Shown: positions 1 to 10,747, counted from the stretch's first letter. The stretch: DNA of 64,000 nt from Owenia fusiformis (GCA_903813345.2 CAIIXF020000001.1:35557366-35621365), one strand, 5' to 3'. Notes: a model not told the origin generated them from the letters alone. Numbers and translations are program-made.

Positions 1-310
1 ATTCCCATGTTAGGGAATAGGAGGGTAGGGGGATTAAGAGAATGTATTATCTCCAAATTTGAATGACAGGTTTTAACTTTTTGCACACTGGAAAGTTTGA
101 AATAAAATTGATTTAGGAAATACAAATCACATAACCGACTTCATTTTTTAAATTATTGCTCTTTGAAAAAAATACAATTTTTCATTTTGCTAATTATGAA
201 CAAAAGTGCATCAAAATTGCATTACAATGTCATAATTGGGCAAAATGCATTAGATCCATCAAAATTATGTATCTATTTGAAGGAAACTCATTATTCATAT
301 TTAAACTGGT
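1..310. repeat. Dispersed repeat, copy 1
   Basis: This AT-rich stretch is recognisably similar to 32340-32655. Shared landmarks in the same order are a 'gaatagga' start, 'ttatctccaaa', an 'accgacttc' block followed by 'attgctctt' and 'aatacaatt', then 'aaatccatcaaaat'. A partial third copy lies near 30000-30125. No coding potential or terminal repeat was seen, so the element class is unknown. The left end may lie outside the window. Confidence 0.6.
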
Positions 311-1319
311 TTAAAGATGGCAGCTGAGTATAAAGATTTAATTGTGTATTTGCTACTCAGAAATACTTGAACTTAACCAGCTAAGGTGAGTGCTTGTTTG
401 GCCTTTTCACATTATGTGGGCTCCAAGTGTGATGTCATGTAAGCCCTAAAAATCTGAATTGCCATTTATTTAAGAATCATTTCCAAAGTTGGGTTTATTG
501 TGCAGACCTGCAGAGGTTTTACAAAACATGTTCAATTGGGCTGAATGTCATCTGGGGGGACACACTCTTATGATGAATGATGTGTGTTCATTTGCCCCCA
601 GAAACTGAAATAACTCAATATTAAGAAATTTGTCCCCATTATATATATTTAGATACTCCATAATGAACAGATTTGTACATGAGATAACCATAAAATGATA
701 CCAAATTTATTAAATAAAAAACAAACAGTTCATGGAACTTCGACTAAAATTTGATAGAAATGCAAATTGGTCAACTAATTTTGTATGTATAAAATCAGAC
801 AACATTTTAATATAGGGCCTAGTTTATATAGATAATTTGATTACCTCATACATAATGTAACCAATTTCTCTGATACACCATCATATTACATGGTTATATT
901 TGACATTTTGAAAATGTTGTATATCAAAGCTGGGTGACATATATATAGAGCTTTACTAACATGTTTTAGCCTCTGGCAAAATTCTTAATTGATCTCACAC
1001 TCATAATTACGATTGAAGTTAAAGTTCACTGCTGGAGGAGCTACTAATTACAGTACAACCACAGCAACTTATATTTTTGAGTACATATTTCTCCATTATT
1101 ACTCTTGAGTCTACATTATATTAGCTAGACTGAAATTTTTCACAATGTTAAAAGGGCAATACATGTACTTGTGATCCTGAATTACCTCAGGGATGTAACA
1201 TTTATAATAACTGGTGCCTTACACCATCAACATTCTTAGATATATTATACTTCTTCTTTTCTGCTAATATTAAAGATGTAGCAAAAATAGCTCAAATGAC
1301 TAGATATCAAGATTGCAAG
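311..1319. other. Gene-free AT-rich stretch
   Basis: No ORF of note, no splice-flanked coding block and no clear repeat structure was recognised. If the ACADL exons downstream belong to one gene entering from the left, this would be intron. Confidence 0.5.
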
Positions 1320-2188
1320 CAATCTTACGGAGGCTCCAAAGGTCAGCCGAAGGTTAAATCTTAAATCTAAGGTCATATATGAACTCTAGGCAACTTGTAG
1401 ACGATTTATAAACAAATATTTGTTTAAGGAAGGAAGTTGAAATTTGACCTTTTTTCAGTTTTTGTACTCTAATATCTCAAAACTGGTGCAAAATTTTGAG
1501 ATAGTCAATTGCTAATATGTGCAGAACCTCTAGAGGAATAAATATCCTGAATTTCATACATAAATATTGATTTGTAGTCTCACATTTTGAGAAACTTAGA
1601 AAACACAGTTTGTGATTTAGCTTGATGACCTTGACCTCAAAGGTCAAAAGTAAGGTCAGATTTGAACTCCTGAGAATTTTTAGATGGTGTTCAAAAAAAA
1701 TTGGTTAAATTGAAGTAAGTTGAAATTTGGTGTTGAAAAATTGAAATTTGGTGTTGAAAAATTTCGAAATTTGACTTTTTTCAGTTTTTGAGCTGTTATA
1801 TCTCATTACTGGTGAATAATCTTAATAAATAGTCAACTGCTAATATATGTTTAGTACCTCTAGAGGAATATATATCCTGACTTTCAACCTAAAATATTAA
1901 TTTGTAGTGTCCAATTTTGAGAAACTTATATAGCACAGTTTGTGACATAATTTGATGACCTTGACCTTGAAAATTTTACTTTCCAGAGCTCAATATGTCT
2001 TTTGTGATTAAGCCAACCTAAATTTGAATAAAAAAATCATTTGAAAAATCAACTTTTTGACCTTTCAAATGTTATAGAAGGTCAACTAAAGGTCAAAGGT
2101 CAAAAGTAAGGTCAGATTTGAACTCCTGAGAATTTGCAGATGATGTTAAAAACAATTTGGTCAAATTGAAGCAAGTTGAAATTTCAGA

Positions 2189-3095
2189 GCTGTCAAGTTT
2201 CCCGCGAATGGCGGGATTATCCCGTGAATTTGATCAAAATTAGGCTAATTCGCGTGTCCCGCAATGTCCCGCGAAGTCCCGCAAATGTCGGCCTTGACCT
2301 CCGCGAATTTCCGAAATTGTTGCAATCCTCTATATTGTGATTATCTTATCTTATATAAGAAGTTTTTGCACTTTTGAGGAGTAAAGTTTACCTAACTTTA
2401 AGTACCCAGCATGCTTTTGTTTGGTATCAAAATAAAGAGGAAGGGTTCAACTTTCATTTTAATTACGATAATAGGGATGTAGGTCATAAATTGTTCCAAC
2501 GTTGGCCTTTTTACTACGCGTGTGGCAAATGAGAACTGAGCGAATGTTAGCAAACGCGAGTTACAATAAATGGACGCTGACATCTAGAAAAGTAACCTGA
2601 CTCTCTATAATTTGATGTAGATTAATTGAACCCCTATATCATGGACTTTCAATTGAAAGCCCATGCCTATATGAACAGGTAATATATATATATAATACTA
2701 TGGGGGAAAGCGTTTCATAGTTGGTCACGAACGCCATAAGTGCAAAGTATTGTTCAGAATTTTTTTACCAATCACGCAAATCCCTTGCATGTCCAGGGAC
2801 ATCCTGCAAATTTAGGTGGATGTCCCGCAAAATGCTGCAAATCTAGGGTACTTTGTCTAAAAATCTGTCCCTCTATGAAGTCTTTGGTGGTTAAACTGTT
2901 AACTGTCCCGCAATTAGGTTGTTTGTCCCTCGAATGGTCCCGCGAAATCCCGCGAATTTGATAAAAAAAAGGCCTATTAGCTCAATCACGCAAGTCCCGC
3001 GAAATCCCGCGAATTTAGTAGATGTCCCGCAAAATCCCGCGAATTTTGGGCACTGGGTCTAAAAAATCTGTCCCGCGAGAAATTCTTTGGGGGTT
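2189..3095. repeat. TCCCGCGAA-rich insertion
   Basis: A roughly 0.9-kb block interrupts the AGGTCA-rich repeat: 'gaaatttcag' precedes it and 'actgaaattt' follows it. It starts 'ctgtcaag' and ends 'gttgacag', a short inverted match. Its two ends are rich in the short word TCCCGCGAA and variants (2205-2290 and 2820-3070), standing out in GC content from the AT-rich surroundings. A 26-bp palindrome (2640-2665) lies inside. No ORF was recognised, so this looks like a non-autonomous insertion of unknown class. Confidence 0.5.
2640..2665. mobile_element. 26-bp palindromic micro-insertion, 7-bp target duplication
   Basis: Starts CATGGACTTTCAA and continues TTGAAAGCCCATG, a near-perfect palindrome with one mismatch. 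It is flanked directly by CCTATAT at 2633-2639 and CCTATAT at 2666-2672, a perfect 7-bp direct repeat. Two further insertions of the same design are at 41302-41338 and 52507-52533. The flanking duplication implies insertion by a transposase; the element has no room for anything but paired ends. The family is not one I recognise. Confidence 0.75.
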
Positions 3096-3690
3096 GACAG
3101 TACTGAAATTTGGTGTTGAAAAATTTCGAAGTGTGACCTTTTTTCAGTTTTTGAGCTCTTATATCTCAAAACTGGTGCAAAATTTTAATAGATAGTCAAC
3201 CGCTAATATGTGTAGTACCTCTAGAGGAATATATATCCTGACTTTCAATCTCAAATATTGATTTGTAGTCTCAAATTTTGAGAAACTTATAGCAGTCTGT
3301 GACCTAATTTGATGACTTTGACCTTGAAAATGTTACTTTTTCAGAGCTCAGTATGTCTTTTGTGATTAAGCCAACCTAAATTTGAATCCCAAAAATTAAT
3401 TTGAAAAATCAACTTTTTGACCTTTTGGAGGTCAACTAAAGGTCAAAGGTCATAAGTAAGGTCAGATTTGAATTCCTGAGAACCTGTAGATGATTTAAAA
3501 AATATTTGGTCAATTTGAAGCAAGTTGAAAAAAGACCTTTTTTGACATTCAATATCTCAAAATCTAGGCAAAATTTGTTTAGACAGCAAAATGCTCACAG
3601 TAATAGAATACTTATATCTATCTGTATGCAAAAATTCAGCTAAATATATTAAAGTGTAGTGTCAGGATTTGAGAAACTTGAAAAAACTTA

Positions 3691-5754
3691 GATTTGACCT
3701 AGATATGAACTAATTTCCCGACAAGTCCAGCCCAGGTCACTGATAGGACAATATATGAGATAACCCCTTGGAGGGCCTCCTAATTAATTATATAAAGGTT
3801 GATCCAACTTTATTTGTGAATTAAGACAAAAATAAACAATTCCACTGACATAGGTTAATTTTTTTTCAAAAATGTGTGTTTCATATTTAAGTTGGAAGGA
3901 GACCCCTTATAGTTTCAGTTAATATTAAGTCAAAGGGTTGTAAAACCAGATCTTGCCTTTTTGACTTTTGACTCCTCACTGTGTTAGTATAGAAATAAGA
4001 TATTTACTAACATTATTCTCAACTTGAATGTCTCCTTATTCACTTTTCGAAGGTTTGCCTGAGACCCCCATGGGGGAAAATTGCCTACCCTGGAAGCGCA
4101 ACCTACTGTAGTGCATGAATTTCCCCATCCTGGGCCATGGGAGCAATAATGGCTGGCCAAATATTCCTGCCCTAAAAATAACTGATTTTTTCACTCAAAA
4201 ATGAGTACAAAGTAAAACATCAAATCCCACTCCCTCATCCTGGTCAAAATCCCATCCCCTGGGACAAACCCTGCATGTCAGATTTCTGACCATCCCGGCA
4301 TGGGGGATTGCAAGCAAACCTTTGAATTGTGCATTTGTGGAAGTACTTGTATATATGTTACATTATTTACATAAACTTTTTATAACTACTCGACCTTGCA
4401 CTTTGCTGCACCTTACTAAGTAGATATGTAAACTTCCAACCCTTAATCAAAAGTACTCAAATAAAATTTATATCTATGTACAGTCTTGTTGAGCTTTTGA
4501 ACTCCCACATACTGATGTCAATTAATAGAAGTGTCCAATACTATATAAATCAGTCTACCACCTAGCAATAAGAGTAATTTCAAACTTAGGCTATTTGACG
4601 GAGGCATTTGTTAATAACTAGGATGAGTTTCATCCTAGGTTTACATGGCTCCTTTGTCTAGTATTCCCCATTTTACATTCTGTAATTACCAATTCTGTAT
4701 CATATTGATCCTAACACAATTTCTTGTACTCTTTTTGATCCCAGGAAAGGATGGGCAAATATTAGTAACTCCCTTAAAACACAATAAAAACATGCATGGA
4801 TGGCACAGTTTTTATTTAGAAAATTCAATTTTATTTTCGGTGAGCGTTTTAAGTTTTTTTGCTATTGCTAATTGATTAATACCACAGTTTAATGAAAATT
4901 GTTAGGTCTAATATCTTATTCTGAGGTATGAGATCTATTGAGAAAGGGTGTAAAAGTTTGGTATTTTGCTATAATTCAAATGATTGGTGTCTACATGTAA
5001 TAAATACTTCAAGACAATTAGACATCTTCAAGTTCTAGAACTCTAATTCTCAAAATTATATTAGTAAATTTTGTCAGTGTATATTGAATATTTTAGTTTA
5101 GAGTTCATATCCTGAATTTCAGCTAAAGATATTGATTTGTCGTTCACAACTTTGAGAAACTCATAAACAGTTTCTGTGATTCATTCAAATAACCCTCCTG
5201 ACCTCTTTAGGACTTTTGTAACCCATGTGACCCCAGGCATCTTTTGAAGGTCACTGAAATAGTAGATGGTTTTGAAAATGGTCAATTTATAGCAAGTTGA
5301 AACTGGTCCTTTTTGACCATATTTTGATTTCCAATATTTCAAAATTTGGACCAAATTTCCCTGGTTGTCTTCAATGTCAGAATTGATGTGTGACATTTTC
5401 ATTAGGTCCTGTGGGAAAGAATGAACATATTCATTATCTTGATGGGACTTGATGAGACTTATTGGGATTCTATGGAACTTACTGAGTCCTGTGGGTCTTT
5501 CTTGAGGCAAGCAAAATAAAGTCCCATGTGGCAGGCTCGACTTTGCCCCATTGGAGTGTGTTCGGGTTTTGTGGGGAAAATTAAAACAAATTAATCACAT
5601 TAATACGTTTGTATGTTTCTGGACCAGTTGGAAGAATGTCTTCATTTTATAGACTATTATTGTATTAACCCCCAACTTTTCCCATCTAAACACTGACTTT
5701 CCTGAAATTGTAAACCTCTAACCCACTAATAACACTACCTCCCTTACTTTTCAG
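3691..5754. other. Gene-free stretch before the ACADL last exons
   Basis: Contains a palindromic element (4047-4325) and another degenerate copy of the AGGTCA-field unit (about 5100-5330). No exon could be supported; the short open frames show no recognisable domain or splice context. Probably intron or intergenic sequence upstream of the acyl-CoA dehydrogenase last exons. Confidence 0.5.
4047..4325. repeat. Palindromic MITE, AAGTTTGC-GAGACCCCC family (copy 1)
   Basis: The left end reads 'cgaaggtttgcctgagaccccc' in two parts (gaaggtttgc, then gagaccccc). The right end is its inverse (ggggattgcaag, then caaacctttgaa). The body is rich in C and G runs. A second member with the same end design lies at 59986-60281. 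No ORF, so a non-autonomous inverted-repeat element; superfamily not determined. Confidence 0.5.
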
Positions 5755-5935
5755 GAACACGGATATCCAGAATAAGATAGCCACTCAATGCCTACAGCTC
5801 CATGGGGGCTGGGGCTATATGTTAGAGTACCCCATAGCTAGGGCCTTCCTAGATGCCAGGGTTCAACCCATATACACAGGCACCAATGAAATCATGAAGG
5901 AACTTATTGCAAGACAGATTGTATCTGATAAATAG
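5755..5935 (+). CDS. ACADL: Long-chain acyl-CoA dehydrogenase, last exon version A (partial gene)
   Basis: This exon encodes the last 59 residues of a mitochondrial long-chain acyl-CoA dehydrogenase, which carries out the first FAD-dependent step of fatty-acid beta-oxidation. Seen: a polypyrimidine tract and AG acceptor at 5753-5754, then an open frame with LQLHGGWGYM, EYPIARAFLDARVQPIY and TNEIMKELIAR, ending IVSDK and a stop. From memory, the human protein has near-identical blocks and ends in IVFDK, so this is the C-terminal helix region. The first base is the third base of a split codon; a G here fits the Trp (TGG) found at that point in the human protein. Upstream exons were not found in the window. 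A second complete version of this exon lies 320 bp downstream. Confidence 0.85.
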
Positions 5936-6051
5936 ACTCCTGAAACCAGTTTCTACCTGTGATTGACAGTGCTTTGAAAACTGATATGTTAATTATGTGT
6001 TTACCAGCTCTAAAACCCAATTAAATATGGTCTTTATACTCAAATATAGTA

Positions 6052-6196
6052 AAACTTCTTGAAGTAGAACACCTTTTGTTTCTCTAAAAAGTGTTCCACT
6101 TGTAAGGTGTTCCACTTATAGAGGTTCATTTGACATTCAGTCAATTGGTCTTTGGACTCTGATATGTGTTCCACTTCACAGGTTTCACTGTATGTG
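6052..6196. repeat. Short MITE between the two ACADL last exons
   Basis: About 145 bp with ends of the 'tacagtgaaacc...' type (right end 'ggtttcactgta') and internal 'gtgttccactt' words in both orientations. A close relative lies at 8524-8662 in the opposite orientation, and a fragment at about 47335-47420. The TACAGT ends with a TA target suggest the pogo/Tigger-like branch of Tc1/mariner; this is inference from end sequence only. Confidence 0.5.
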
Positions 6197-6258
6197 GACT
6201 TGATATAATTTAGAGAGATTTGATCATGTTGATTGTGGCTTGATATATTTGCTTGCAG

Positions 6259-6433
6259 GCACACAGACCTCCAGAATAAACTGGTCACCCAGTGTTTACA
6301 GCTACATGGAGGGTGGGGGTATATGCTAGAATACCCCATAGCTAGATGTTTCCTGGACTCTAGGGTACAACCCATATATGCTGGCAGTAATGAAATCATG
6401 AAAGAGCTTATTGCAAGACCAATTGTTAGTTGA
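6259..6433 (+). CDS. ACADL: Long-chain acyl-CoA dehydrogenase, last exon version B (partial gene)
   Basis: A second copy of the ACADL last exon, 57 codons plus stop, with its own AG acceptor at 6257-6258 and the same splice phase as version A. It encodes the same blocks with substitutions: LQLHGGWGYM is unchanged, then EYPIARCFLDSRVQPIY and SNEIMKELIARPIVS followed directly by the stop, so the DK tail of version A is missing. No stop or frameshift breaks it. A poly(A) signal AATAAA lies at 7182. The simplest reading is an exon duplication giving alternative last exons. Another reading is that version B is a relic drifting under weak constraint. Transcript data would decide. Confidence 0.8.
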
Positions 6434-7200
6434 GACTGAGAGTTGAAATGTTGGAGACATCCTCTGCTGTAGGGTCATTAAGAGGCAAGGTCCTGGAGAA
6501 TCAAGAGTCCTGAATCTGCAGGGTTCTGGATCTGCAGGGTTCAGGAGCAACAAAAAGAGATAAACATTCTTGCTCTTGAAACTCCACAAATAGAGGATGT
6601 TAGAGTGAAATGTGAGAATCAAAATATCAATGCAAAAATGATGATTATACAATGTAGTAACCATGGACATCTCACCAAGTGTTAAAATCAATTTCTATAG
6701 GTAAATTCACCAATTTAGTTGTTGTTACAGCTATTGTGAATGTGATATAGGCAAAATGCTTTTTTATTCATAATCAGTGCAGGCATTGTTATGATATCAT
6801 TATGTAATGCAGACAAACTTGAAATTAATAATTAAGAGGGGGTTAAGGGGGGATACATGGGGAACCAAATAATTAATGTACCCCAGCATTTGCCTATTGA
6901 AACAGTCAAATACTTTTGAAATGAGGAACACACATTTGAATTATATGAATGCAAAGTTACCTTTAGTATGTAGGGATCATTATTAATTTTGTTAATCAAA
7001 GAACCACCAACTAAGAGCCGAGCTTAAAAATTAACTGATATGATAGTCAAAGTAATTTATATTTATATTATAACATGTTGATTAGTATTATTGTAATTAT
7101 ATTGTAGTTTGAACTGGTTTCTACTTGTTTATGTGTAACAAGTTCATGATGAAATGTGATTATTGTAATGTGTTTAATTGCAATAAATCTAATTATTTTT
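6434..7200 (+). other. Likely ACADL 3' untranslated region
   Basis: No coding signal. Holds a small tandem repeat of about 17 bp (words 'ctgcagggttctggat', near 6510-6545) just after the version B stop and an AATAAA at 7182-7187, which would give a 3' UTR of about 750 nt for version B. Confidence 0.45.
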
Positions 7201-7628
7201 GATATAATGAATTAACTTAACTTTTTGTTATGCTGTTAAATATAATTCAATATTCATGCTGTCATGTATAGAATACAAATGCTTTTGATATCTTTGCTGA
7301 ATTATTGAACAAAGATCCATGTGTATATAAATAAAGTATATTGAAATGGTTGTTAATTGAAAATAAAAAGGACTGGGTAGGGTTTGCCAATTGATTTTAG
7401 ACAGTTGTATCTTTAACAATAAATATTTTCTCACCATTTATACAATATTTCTCATCAAAGTGAGATGTTTTCCTCCAAGTATGGTCCCCAGAATAATAAA
7501 ATTATGAATCTGACTCTAACTGACATAGCACTGAAAATATGTTTAATATATTAAAAAAGAAAGAACTTCCTTTGAGAGAATAAGTCCAAAAATGTCTCAT
7601 GATGGAGCCCTAAACAATGTTTTTTCAG

Positions 7629-7699
7629 GGAGTTGGATTGCTACATTTAATAACCTTAGTGTCTGCAACAATTGGTTTGGTTGTTATATTTCATCTCTG
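7629..7699 (+). other. Candidate isolated exon, hydrophobic
   Basis: A T-rich tract and AG are followed by 71 bases and a good donor (CTG then GTAAGT). In the frame starting GVGLLHLITLV it is fully open and reads as a membrane-spanning stretch (SATIGLVVIFHL). It could be an upstream exon of GT31 gene 1, part of an unseen small membrane protein, or chance. Nothing else in the neighbourhood supports it. Confidence 0.22.
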
Positions 7700-8523
7700 G
7701 TAAGTCACTCCATAGCATGTAGCCTACATGTATAATAATATAAATAAATTTTTGTGACTGCAAAAAATATGATCAGTTTTCATATATGATCAAAATAAAA
7801 AGATGAAATTGTTCAACTTATTTTATAGGTTTATTATCTTAGTATTACACCCCCTCCCACCCACAATAGTATTTAGGTAACCAGGTTGAATAGGAGGTTG
7901 AGAAGGGTTAATCTGGTGCAATGCTGGTGCAAGATGTCCTTCATATATGTAGTTATCTTAGCAAAATACTGAATAATTATTTGCTTGTTTACATAGTTGT
8001 TCATTTGAGATTTTCTGTGTAAATGGTCCACCCCAATCTCCTATTAATGCAGCATGTTCGATTACTAGCACCATTATGTAAATCTTGAATATTACGAGTA
8101 ATTTAATAATTTAGCCGTGAGCTATAGCAAAGTCAATGTACGTGTGTCTGTATGTTCATCAATATTTCAAAATATTACAAAATCATAATCTCGATACGAA
8201 AGGATAACGCTGTATTTCAGTATTTTGGCAATCCAACATTTAGCTGCTTCAAAAATTGCTCTTTAGTTCATCACTTCATTTTTGCAAATATACCATGTGA
8301 AACTGCATTAGTCATCAGGTTTCATTAGTTCTACTGAAATACTCCAAGTTCATTTGTTTTTAGGCTTTTCTTTCTCAAGACAGATGTCATAAAAGCTAGA
8401 GAAGTGAAACGATCCAGGTTTTAAAATTAGCGCTTAATTGATTGCAAATGCTGATTGTAATTTAATTTTCAAAGCAAAAGATTTAATCCATTATTTGTAA
8501 AGAATTGCACTGATTTGAATAAC

Positions 8524-8662
8524 CTCTGTTAGTAGAACACTTTTAAGAGTCCTAAGACCAACTGACCGAATGTTAAATGAAGCTACTGGAACACCTCCCA
8601 AGTGAAACACATTTTAGAATTTAGACGTACCAAAGGTGTTCCACTTCGAGTTTTTACTGTAC
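8524..8662. repeat. Short MITE, same family as 6052-6196
   Basis: About 140 bp, ending 'gagtttttactgta' with 'aaggtgttccactt' just inside, and with an internal word order matching the reverse complement of 6052-6196 (for example 'ccaactgaccgaatgtt' against 'ccaattgactgaatgtc'). No ORF. Confidence 0.5.
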
Positions 8663-9439
8663 CTAAAATTCATTCCATTAGTGTTGCTGTTAATAACTGT
8701 ACTTTACTCTTCAACAAATCAATATTCTAAGCTCCCCTTTCACAATGGCTCAATGGATTATATATTTGAACAATTCAACTTATATTTATTCTAGAAATTT
8801 TAAGCGCCACAAATAGTATAAGTCTATAGCAACTACATAAACGAAATTACAAGTCCTGAAAGGTACACAAATCACACTTTTCCAAGCATACATTTTAGTT
8901 GCACAAAGCAAGCATATGTAAAACTGCTTATCATGTACACATGAGGTAAGGAACTTTTATAATTAATAGCAAGAAACAGATAATTGACTATCAACTGCCA
9001 ATATGGAGATAACAAATCCATATGCAGCATACCAATCTAGCATCCGTCATATTGAATCAATGCATCATATCAAAATCAATATAAAAGCAGCCAAGTTTAT
9101 ATTTGAGTATTTGTTGCATTCCAAAGAATCTGCCACATCTAATTAAGATCCTGTGCAACTTTTGCAATGCACGACTGTCTAGTAACACGGACTTTAAGAA
9201 CTTTTACAGGTCCGTGCTAGTAACTTGTATATATGAGATCCACATGCAGGCTGTATGGTCAGAAGGTGCAATCAAGATAAACACATTTTCAATAGTGTAA
9301 TGTATGTATGATATCAATATACAAACTTAATTTTCTTTCAATATGTCAATTAACATGTTTACTATTCCAGGATGGTGTTTCTCTGAAAATAACAACAAGT
9401 TACTTACTAATGGGCCTAGCTATAGCTCAAGAAAACAAC

Positions 9440-10747
9440 ATGGGTTTAATGAGGAGAAATTGTTCCATGAAGCGGGTATTCTTGATCTTGGCAGGATTGT
9501 TAGCGATACACATAGTTGTGATGACACTGTTCGATATATACCGACCACCCCTAACTGATTTCCCAGATAATGAACCTGGTTATGGAGACTGTCCTGCGTG
9601 TATAACTAGGCACCCTAGAAAGAGCAATTGCAAAGGATGTTTCCCTATCGCATACCCAAACATACTTAACAATGGGAAGATGTGCGAGACTGGGAAATCA
9701 CTAGACTTTATGATTCTGATAGCATCTGAACCAGAACATGTTAAACATAGAGAGGCTATCAGAGACAGTTGGGTATCTAAGAATGCAAAATATGAAAATG
9801 TTACTTTCAAATATGCTTTCATCATGGGGTTGGATCATTCCAATAATACTGCAAATGCAAATGTATTAACAGAAGCAGACACCTCAAATGATATCATACA
9901 GTATAATTTTGTGGAACATTTTCGCAATGATACAATAAAGGGAGTTCTAGCTCTAAATTGGGCTGTGCAGTTTTGTCAAAATGCCAATATTTTGATCAAA
10001 GTTGATGATGATGTATTTCTTAACATTCCTAACCTAAAGGACACATTAGACAAGACACCATTGGATAAAACTGTTGCAGGACATTGGCTAGCCTCCAGGG
10101 GCCCAGTGAGGACTGAAAAATCAAAGGCGTATGTCCCATATTCATACTTTCCTGAAAGTAGCTTACCTGAATACATCTCCAGTTCTATGTATTTGATGAC
10201 ATATGAAACAGCCGTGGAGGTTGTGAAAACTGTGCCTGACACCCCATTTTTCCATCTTGAGGGGGTATATATATCTTTCGTCATACATAAAATTGGTTAT
10301 GGGGTGAAACAACTTGATGGTTTTAACAATTTCCAAGTACACCCCAATCCCCAATACTACTGCTCATGTCTCACTACCAGTCAGGAACTCGAGCCTGAAG
10401 ACGTGACTATGATCTGGGATGGAATGCGGTTAGCAGGCTGTACTGAACAAAGGGTCAGATGTAAGACGTCTTATACTCCCTACATCGACGTCACCTGGTG
10501 CCGCTACTGGTGGTGGAGGCATACTATCTGGCTCATAGCCAAATGGACGTTCATCATTACAATGTGTATTAATATACCTCTGGGTGGTCTATTAAACTAC
10601 CTCGGCAGTAGAGGTGTGTATTTGAACGCCCTGCATAAGGCTCTCTACTTGGGTGACACTGACGGACTAGTGGAGCATGCCAAAGATGGGAGATCGTTGA
10701 GAGATATCGTAAGCTCAAACCCACCCACACTCATTAAAAATGTCTAA
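9440..10747 (+). CDS. GT31 beta-1,3-galactosyltransferase-like protein, gene 1
   Basis: A Golgi glycosyltransferase-like protein of the GT31 (B3GalT/B3GnT) family; such enzymes use UDP-sugars to extend glycans. Start chosen at 9440 (AACATGG, good Kozak context): it gives a 435-aa type II protein with MRRNCSMKR before a membrane anchor (about residues 13-31). An upstream in-frame ATG at 9410 is possible; the exon begins after an AG at 9370. Visible blocks: HREAIRDSW (about 103-111), KVDDDVF with the metal-binding DxD (189-191), and FFHLEGVY (about 270-277). Three NxT/S sites and a CxxC...CxxC cluster lie near the stem. The usual ED of the EDVY motif is EG here, and the glycine-rich block before it is SSSMY. 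A second hydrophobic segment lies near residues 361-389. Gene 2 at 26608 is its paralogue. Confidence 0.85.
   Translation: MGLMRRNCSMKRVFLILAGLLAIHIVVMTLFDIYRPPLTDFPDNEPGYGDCPACITRHPRKSNCKGCFPIAYPNILNNGKMCETGKSLDFMILIASEPEHVKHREAIRDSWVSKNAKYENVTFKYAFIMGLDHSNNTANANVLTEADTSNDIIQYNFVEHFRNDTIKGVLALNWAVQFCQNANILIKVDDDVFLNIPNLKDTLDKTPLDKTVAGHWLASRGPVRTEKSKAYVPYSYFPESSLPEYISSSMYLMTYETAVEVVKTVPDTPFFHLEGVYISFVIHKIGYGVKQLDGFNNFQVHPNPQYYCSCLTTSQELEPEDVTMIWDGMRLAGCTEQRVRCKTSYTPYIDVTWCRYWWWRHTIWLIAKWTFIITMCINIPLGGLLNYLGSRGVYLNALHKALYLGDTDGLVEHAKDGRSLRDIVSSNPPTLIKNV

Larger units (their letters stand above)
1320..3690. repeat. AGGTCA-rich degenerate tandem/dispersed repeat field
   Basis: Degenerate units recur with the same order of landmarks: a 'ggtcaaaggtca' block, 'gtaaggtcagatttgaa', 'ctcctgagaa', 'tagatgat', 'tttggtcaaattgaagcaagttgaaa', then 'gacctttttt' and 'atatctcaaaa' with 'ctagaggaatatatatcctga'. 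Copies start near 1340, 1625, 2085 and 3430; a related block is at 5100-5330 and another at 63080-63500. The field is interrupted by a separate insertion (2189-3095). Because the unit carries AGGTCA half-sites, it contains perfect DR1 motifs at 2090-2102 and 3440-3452. No protein is encoded. Confidence 0.7.
7201..9370. other. Intergenic stretch before GT31 gene 1
   Basis: Mostly AT-rich with no recognised gene. It contains one isolated exon-like block (7629-7699) and one short MITE (8524-8662). A polypyrimidine tract and AG at 9369-9370 mark a probable splice acceptor just before the GT31 coding exon, so a 5' untranslated exon of that gene probably lies somewhere here. Confidence 0.45.

Noticed and set aside
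6040-6691. Long minus-strand open frames over the ACADL exons
   Set aside because: They are shadows of the plus-strand exons and their flanks; splice phase and homology support only the plus strand.
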